From: Roseomonas sp. CECT 9278
GTDB lineage: Bacteria > Pseudomonadota > Alphaproteobacteria > Acetobacterales > Acetobacteraceae
Direction: 5' to 3'
Assembly: GCF_918698155.1 (NCBI RefSeq)
Contig: NZ_CAKKLX010000008.1
Span: 1-64,000 of the forward strand
DNA length: 64,000 bases
Numbering within the stretch: position 1 is the first letter of the stretch; every line of letters starts with the position of its first letter. The translations under genes were made by a program, and so were the position numbers. This document shows, in pieces, positions 60,719 through 64,000 of this stretch. Below the pieces are notes generated by a model. It was not told the origin of the DNA and made no database searches. It saw nothing but the letters and a program-made list of their open reading frames with translations.

Positions 60719-62338
60719 TCACCCGCCGTGGCGCAGCACCCCGCCCACCACCGTCGCCACCACCCGGGTGTCGCGGATGGCCGCCGCATCGCCGCCGAGG
60801 ATGTCGGTGTCGAGCACCGCGAGGTCGGCGAGCTTGCCGACCTCCAGGCTGCCCTTTTCGTGCTCCTCGCGCTGCGCCCAGGCGCCGAGCGTGGTGTAGG
60901 CGGCCAGCGCCTGGTGCGGCGTGACGGCCTCGCGGGCATCGAGGTCGGCGCCGGTCTGGCTGCGCCGCGTGACCATGGCGCCGATCGCGGTGAAGGGATT
61001 CACGCGGCACACCGCGAAGTCGGAATGCCCCGGCGCGGGGATGCCGGCGGCGATCAGGCTGCGATGCGGCCACATGTGGCGCATGGCGTCCTGCCCGCGA
61101 TTGGCGACATAGGCCTCGCCCAGCTCGTCCATGAAGCCGGTGGCGGAGGAATCGACGAAGCCGCCGCGCTTCAGCCGGTCGAGGATCGGCGGCGTGACGT
61201 AGCAGCAGTGTTCGACCCGCATGCGATGGTCGGCCACCGGATGCGCGGCGAGTGCGGCCTCCATCACATCCAGCGCGAAGTCGATGCCGCGGTCGCCGAC
61301 ACCCTCGATCATCACCTGCAGCCCGGCCTTGTGCGCGGCGGTCGCGCGCTGCGTCAGGTCGTCGCGGTCATGCAGCAGCATGCCCGTGTTCGGCACCGGT
61401 TCGCCGGGCACCGCGGCGCCACGATAGGGCTCCCAATAGGCCGCGGTGCGCCCGGAGGTCGAGCAATCCGGGCACCATTCCACGCCCACCAGCCGCAGCC
61501 ATTCGTCGCCGAAGCCCGACCGGATGCCCGCGCCGATCAGATGCGGGATCAGCGGTTCGTCGCGCCCCGAGGCGATGATGCCCATCCGCATCCGCCAGCG
61601 CCTGTCGCGGTGCATGTCCTGGTAGGCGCGGATCGCCTTGGACGGCGTCAGCGAATTCGCCACCGACGTGATGCCGTGGCGCAGGCATTCGTCCTGCACC
61701 ATCTCCATGCCCTCGGCGATGTCCGCTTCGCTGTCGGCGCCGTGCACGGCATTGAGGAAGACATGCGCGGCGGTCTCGCGCACCAGGCCGGTGAAGGTGC
61801 GGGTGGCGGGGTCGCGGTCGAAGGCGCCGAAGGGCGGGTCGGGCGCATCCGCGGCCACGCCGCAGGCGGCGAAGGCGGCGCGATTGGCCAGGCCCAGATG
61901 GCCATCCGTGCGCAGGATGAAGACGGGATGCCCGGCGCTCGCTGAATCCAATTCGTCCAGCGTCGGGTAGCCGCCGGATGCACGTTCGTTCAGCCGGTAG
62001 AAGGCGCCCCAGCGCCCCGGTGGCAGCGCGCTGCACACGCGGTTGATGGTCGCGAGCAGCTCGGACCGCGACGCCACGCGATCCGGCGACACCAGCGTCC
62101 AGGTGCGCAGCCGCACGGCATAGGAATCCGGATGAGCGTGGCTGTCGACGATGCCGGGGATGACGCGCCGGCCCTGCGCGTTCAGCACGCGCGTGGCGGG
62201 GCCGATGTGCTCGCGCATCGCATCGCTGCTGCCCAGCGCCACGATCCGCCCGCCGAGCGCCGCAAGCGCTGCGACCTCGGTGCCCGCCGCGTCCATCGTC
62301 GCGACGCGGCCATCGAGCAGGACGAAATCTGCGTTCAT
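60719..62338 (-). CDS. YtcJ-type metal-dependent amidohydrolase
   Basis: 539 aa from ATG 62338 (ATGA overlap with the flavoprotein gene upstream). The amidohydrolase_3 family is shown by VIPGIVDSHAHPDSYA (metal-binding HxH), RMRVEHCCYV, IPAPGHSDFAV and GSLEVGKLADLAVLDTDIL (composite-domain end). No signal peptide. These enzymes cleave N-acyl or cyclic amide bonds; the substrate is unknown. Its coupling to a DAO-type oxidase suggests sequential attack on an amine or N-acyl-amino compound. Confidence 0.9.
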   Translation of the reverse strand: MNADFVLLDGRVATMDAAGTEVAALAALGGRIVALGSSDAMREHIGPATRVLNAQGRRVIPGIVDSHAHPDSYAVRLRTWTLVSPDRVASRSELLATINRVCSALPPGRWGAFYRLNERASGGYPTLDELDSASAGHPVFILRTDGHLGLANRAAFAACGVAADAPDPPFGAFDRDPATRTFTGLVRETAAHVFLNAVHGADSEADIAEGMEMVQDECLRHGITSVANSLTPSKAIRAYQDMHRDRRWRMRMGIIASGRDEPLIPHLIGAGIRSGFGDEWLRLVGVEWCPDCSTSGRTAAYWEPYRGAAVPGEPVPNTGMLLHDRDDLTQRATAAHKAGLQVMIEGVGDRGIDFALDVMEAALAAHPVADHRMRVEHCCYVTPPILDRLKRGGFVDSSATGFMDELGEAYVANRGQDAMRHMWPHRSLIAAGIPAPGHSDFAVCRVNPFTAIGAMVTRRSQTGADLDAREAVTPHQALAAYTTLGAWAQREEHEKGSLEVGKLADLAVLDTDILGGDAAAIRDTRVVATVVGGVLRHGG

Positions 62339-63663
62339 GCCGCAGCCCTGTCGATGTGGTCGCGCAGCCGGTACCAGCCGCCGATCAGCGGCAGGAACCA
62401 GTTCGGGTTGCCGTTGTAGAGCGGCACCGTCGGGAAGCGCAGCCCGTCCAGCGCGAAGGGTTCGTTCTCGGCGCCGGCGATCTTCAGCGCCGCGCGATGG
62501 CCGAGCCAGGTCGCCATCGCGACACCCGACCCCTGGCAGCCGGCGGCGTAGTGCACGCCGCCCTGCACGCCGATATGCGGCAGGAAGTCGAAGGTGAAGG
62601 CCACGTTGCCGGTCCAGGCATGGGTGATCTGGACATCCTTCAATTCCGGGAAGACGGCGGTCATGAAGCCGTGCAGCACCGGCGCCGCCTGGTCGGGCGC
62701 GACCGGCCCGAAGCTCGCCCGCCCGCCCCACAGGATGCGGTTGCCATAGGGCGAGGGGCGGAAGTAGTTCAGCACCCGCTTGGTGTCGCTGATCATGCGG
62801 CGGCCGGGGAAGAACTTGTCGATGGCGTAGTGCGGCAATTCCTCGGTGGCGATGATGTAGGAGCCCACCGGGATCATGCGCCGCGCCAGCCAGGGCATGG
62901 CGGACCGCCCCTTGCCGTCGCGCGAATAGCCGTTGGTCGCGACCAGCACCGCCCCGGCGCGCAATTGCCCGCGGTCGGTCGCCAGGCGGAAGCCCGACCC
63001 GTCGCGCTTGATGGCATTGACGCGCACGCCATCGACCAGCCGCGCGCCGGCGCGGTCGGCGGCGGTGGCCAGGCCGCGCGCATACTTGCCCGGATGCAGG
63101 CTGCCGGACGCCTCGGCGATCATGCCGCCATGGTAGTGGTCGCTGCCCAGCGCCTCGTGCTGGCGGTCCTTGGGCACCATCGCGGTGGGCAGGCCGGTGA
63201 CCTCGGCGATGAAGTCGGCGCGTGCGGCCAGCGCGTCGTAGTGCTTGCGCGTCCAGGCCGGCACGAAGCGGCCGCAGCGCACGTAGTCGCAGTCGATCGC
63301 CTCGCGCGTGATGGTTTCCTCGATGAAGGGAAAGGAGGCCGCGGCGGCCTGCGCGATGGCCTTGGCGCCGGCCGCGCCGTGCGTCTTCTCGAGCGCGCCG
63401 GAGGCCACCTTCAGCCCGCCCGAGACCATGCCCCCATTGCGCGAGGATGCCCCCCAGCCGATGCGCTCGGCATCCAGCACCGCGACCTCGTGGCCCAGCC
63501 GCCGCAGCGTCAGCGCCGCCGAGAGCCCGGCATAGCCGCCACCCACCACCGCCACGCCGATGTCGGTCGGCATGGTGCTGTCGCGCGTCGGCGGCTCGGC
63601 CGCCTCCCACCACCACGGGGTGGTCTTGAAACCGGGCGCGAGGAGCGCCTGCGCAGAGGTCAT
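62335..63663 (-). CDS. FAD-dependent amine/amino acid oxidoreductase (DAO family)
   Basis: 442 aa from ATG 63663. A ~30-residue lead is followed by the FAD Rossmann motif VAVVGGGYAGLSAALTLRRLG and RIGWGASSRNGGMVSGG, typical of PuuB/OrdL-type gamma-glutamylputrescine oxidases. Further on, VLVATNGYSRDG and GVHYAAGCQGSGVAMATWLG close the FAD site. It oxidises a C-N bond of an amine or amino acid derivative. The divergent ABC binding protein of polyamine/opine type (63821 onward) may import the substrate. Confidence 0.9.
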   Translation of the reverse strand: MTSAQALLAPGFKTTPWWWEAAEPPTRDSTMPTDIGVAVVGGGYAGLSAALTLRRLGHEVAVLDAERIGWGASSRNGGMVSGGLKVASGALEKTHGAAGAKAIAQAAAASFPFIEETITREAIDCDYVRCGRFVPAWTRKHYDALAARADFIAEVTGLPTAMVPKDRQHEALGSDHYHGGMIAEASGSLHPGKYARGLATAADRAGARLVDGVRVNAIKRDGSGFRLATDRGQLRAGAVLVATNGYSRDGKGRSAMPWLARRMIPVGSYIIATEELPHYAIDKFFPGRRMISDTKRVLNYFRPSPYGNRILWGGRASFGPVAPDQAAPVLHGFMTAVFPELKDVQITHAWTGNVAFTFDFLPHIGVQGGVHYAAGCQGSGVAMATWLGHRAALKIAGAENEPFALDGLRFPTVPLYNGNPNWFLPLIGGWYRLRDHIDRAAA

Positions 63664-63820
63664 TGCCGGATCAGCCCGCCCATGGTGAGATTTCGTCCGG
63701 GAGAGTTTCACGCCGGCACGGCGGCAACCGCAAGTGGTGCCGCCAGGCGCCGCTGCACCTGGGCGTATTTCAACCCATGCGCAAGCGACAGGACCCGCCA
63801 TGAATCGAGGAGAGACCGTG

Positions 63821-64000
63821 ATGCAGAGCTTCCAGCAGGATTGCGTGGACCTTGCCCTGGCGAAGTACCGGCGTGGCGAGGTGGATCGCCGCACGCTGCT
63901 GGCCGGCCTGGCCGCCCTCGGCGCCGCGGTCTTCGCCGGCAACGACGCGCAGGCGCAGGCGGCGCGGCAGCTCGTCATGGTCAATTGGGGCGGCATCGCC
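63821..64000 (+). CDS. ABC transporter periplasmic substrate-binding protein (5' end only)
   Basis: The first 60 codons are visible, from ATG 63821 with GAGGAGAG seven bases upstream; ATG 63800 is also in frame. A helical lead (QDCVDLALAKYRRGEVDRR) precedes a twin-Arg-like signal (RRTLLAGLAALGAAVFAGN, then AQAQ), and the mature part begins RQLVMVNWGGIA. That start is typical of PotD/PotF-like extracellular binding proteins for polyamines or opines. The gene runs off the right edge. The 157-base gap to the divergent oxidase gene probably carries promoters for both, but none stands out. Confidence 0.8.
   Translation, partial: MQSFQQDCVDLALAKYRRGEVDRRTLLAGLAALGAAVFAGNDAQAQAARQLVMVNWGGIA

Overview
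The window is about 70% GC bacterial chromosome with almost no non-coding space. Its content is many orphan Bug/TctC-type periplasmic binding proteins, two TRAP transporters, a Liv-type ABC importer, several short-chain dehydrogenases, CoA-ester catabolism and molybdenum hydroxylases. This suggests a metabolically versatile alphaproteobacterium, most likely an Acetobacteraceae of the Roseomonas type. That assignment is an inference from gene content; no rRNA or other phylogenetic marker is present. I see no tRNA or rRNA gene, insertion sequence, prophage, CRISPR array or origin. The longest gene-free stretch is 258 bases (21655-21912), and part of it is a tandem repeat array.

Region 1 (1-15283, all +) is one tightly coupled operon, already in progress at the left edge, built around homologues of the Salmonella SrfA, SrfB and SrfC proteins. 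It encodes two SrfA-like membrane proteins, an Hsp70/actin-fold ATPase (SrfB), a large dynamin-like GTPase (SrfC), a membrane protein with Sel1-like repeats, a periplasmic SH3b-vWA protein, an ABC ATPase with an FtsX-type permease, and an FGE/SUMF1-fold protein with a proline-rich tail. Nearly every junction is an ATGA/GTGA-type overlap, so the products probably work as one envelope machine. Its mechanism is not known to me, and it is the best candidate in the window for an undescribed system.

Region 2 (15374-21654) is CoA-ester beta-oxidation: an SDR, a hydratase/3-hydroxyacyl-CoA dehydrogenase fusion, a paired large and small acyl-CoA dehydrogenase in a pimeloyl-CoA-like arrangement, and an isocitrate-lyase/PEP-mutase family lyase. 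Region 3 (21781-33221) is mixed metabolism: an orphan CoxL-type molybdenum hydroxylase flanked by tandem repeats, thioredoxin 2, ribokinase, two secreted proline-rich proteins, a TPP enzyme coupled to an internally duplicated unknown protein, an E1 alpha/beta pair without E2/E3, a 1-Cys peroxiredoxin and a Bug protein.

Region 4 (33214-44888) holds two TRAP transporters, each next to SDR genes, with an acyl-CoA synthetase, a 65-residue small protein and an alpha/beta hydrolase between them. Region 5 (44996-48572) has two glycosyltransferases, the second with a TPR front end and a putative carbohydrate-binding tail. Region 6 (48660-53738) is a complete LivKHMGF importer ending in an isochorismatase-family hydrolase.

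Region 7 (53746-64000) is a catabolic island: Bug proteins, a flavin monooxygenase, an Asp/Glu-racemase-fold protein, a nitrile-hydratase/thiocyanate-hydrolase-type fusion with a His-rich linker, an RraA-type aldolase, a hotdog thioesterase, a HbpS/GlcG protein, a YtcJ-type amidohydrolase, a DAO-type flavoprotein and the start of an ABC binding protein that runs off the right edge. Start sites were chosen from visible ribosome binding sites and overlaps; product names rest on recognised motifs, not on database searches.
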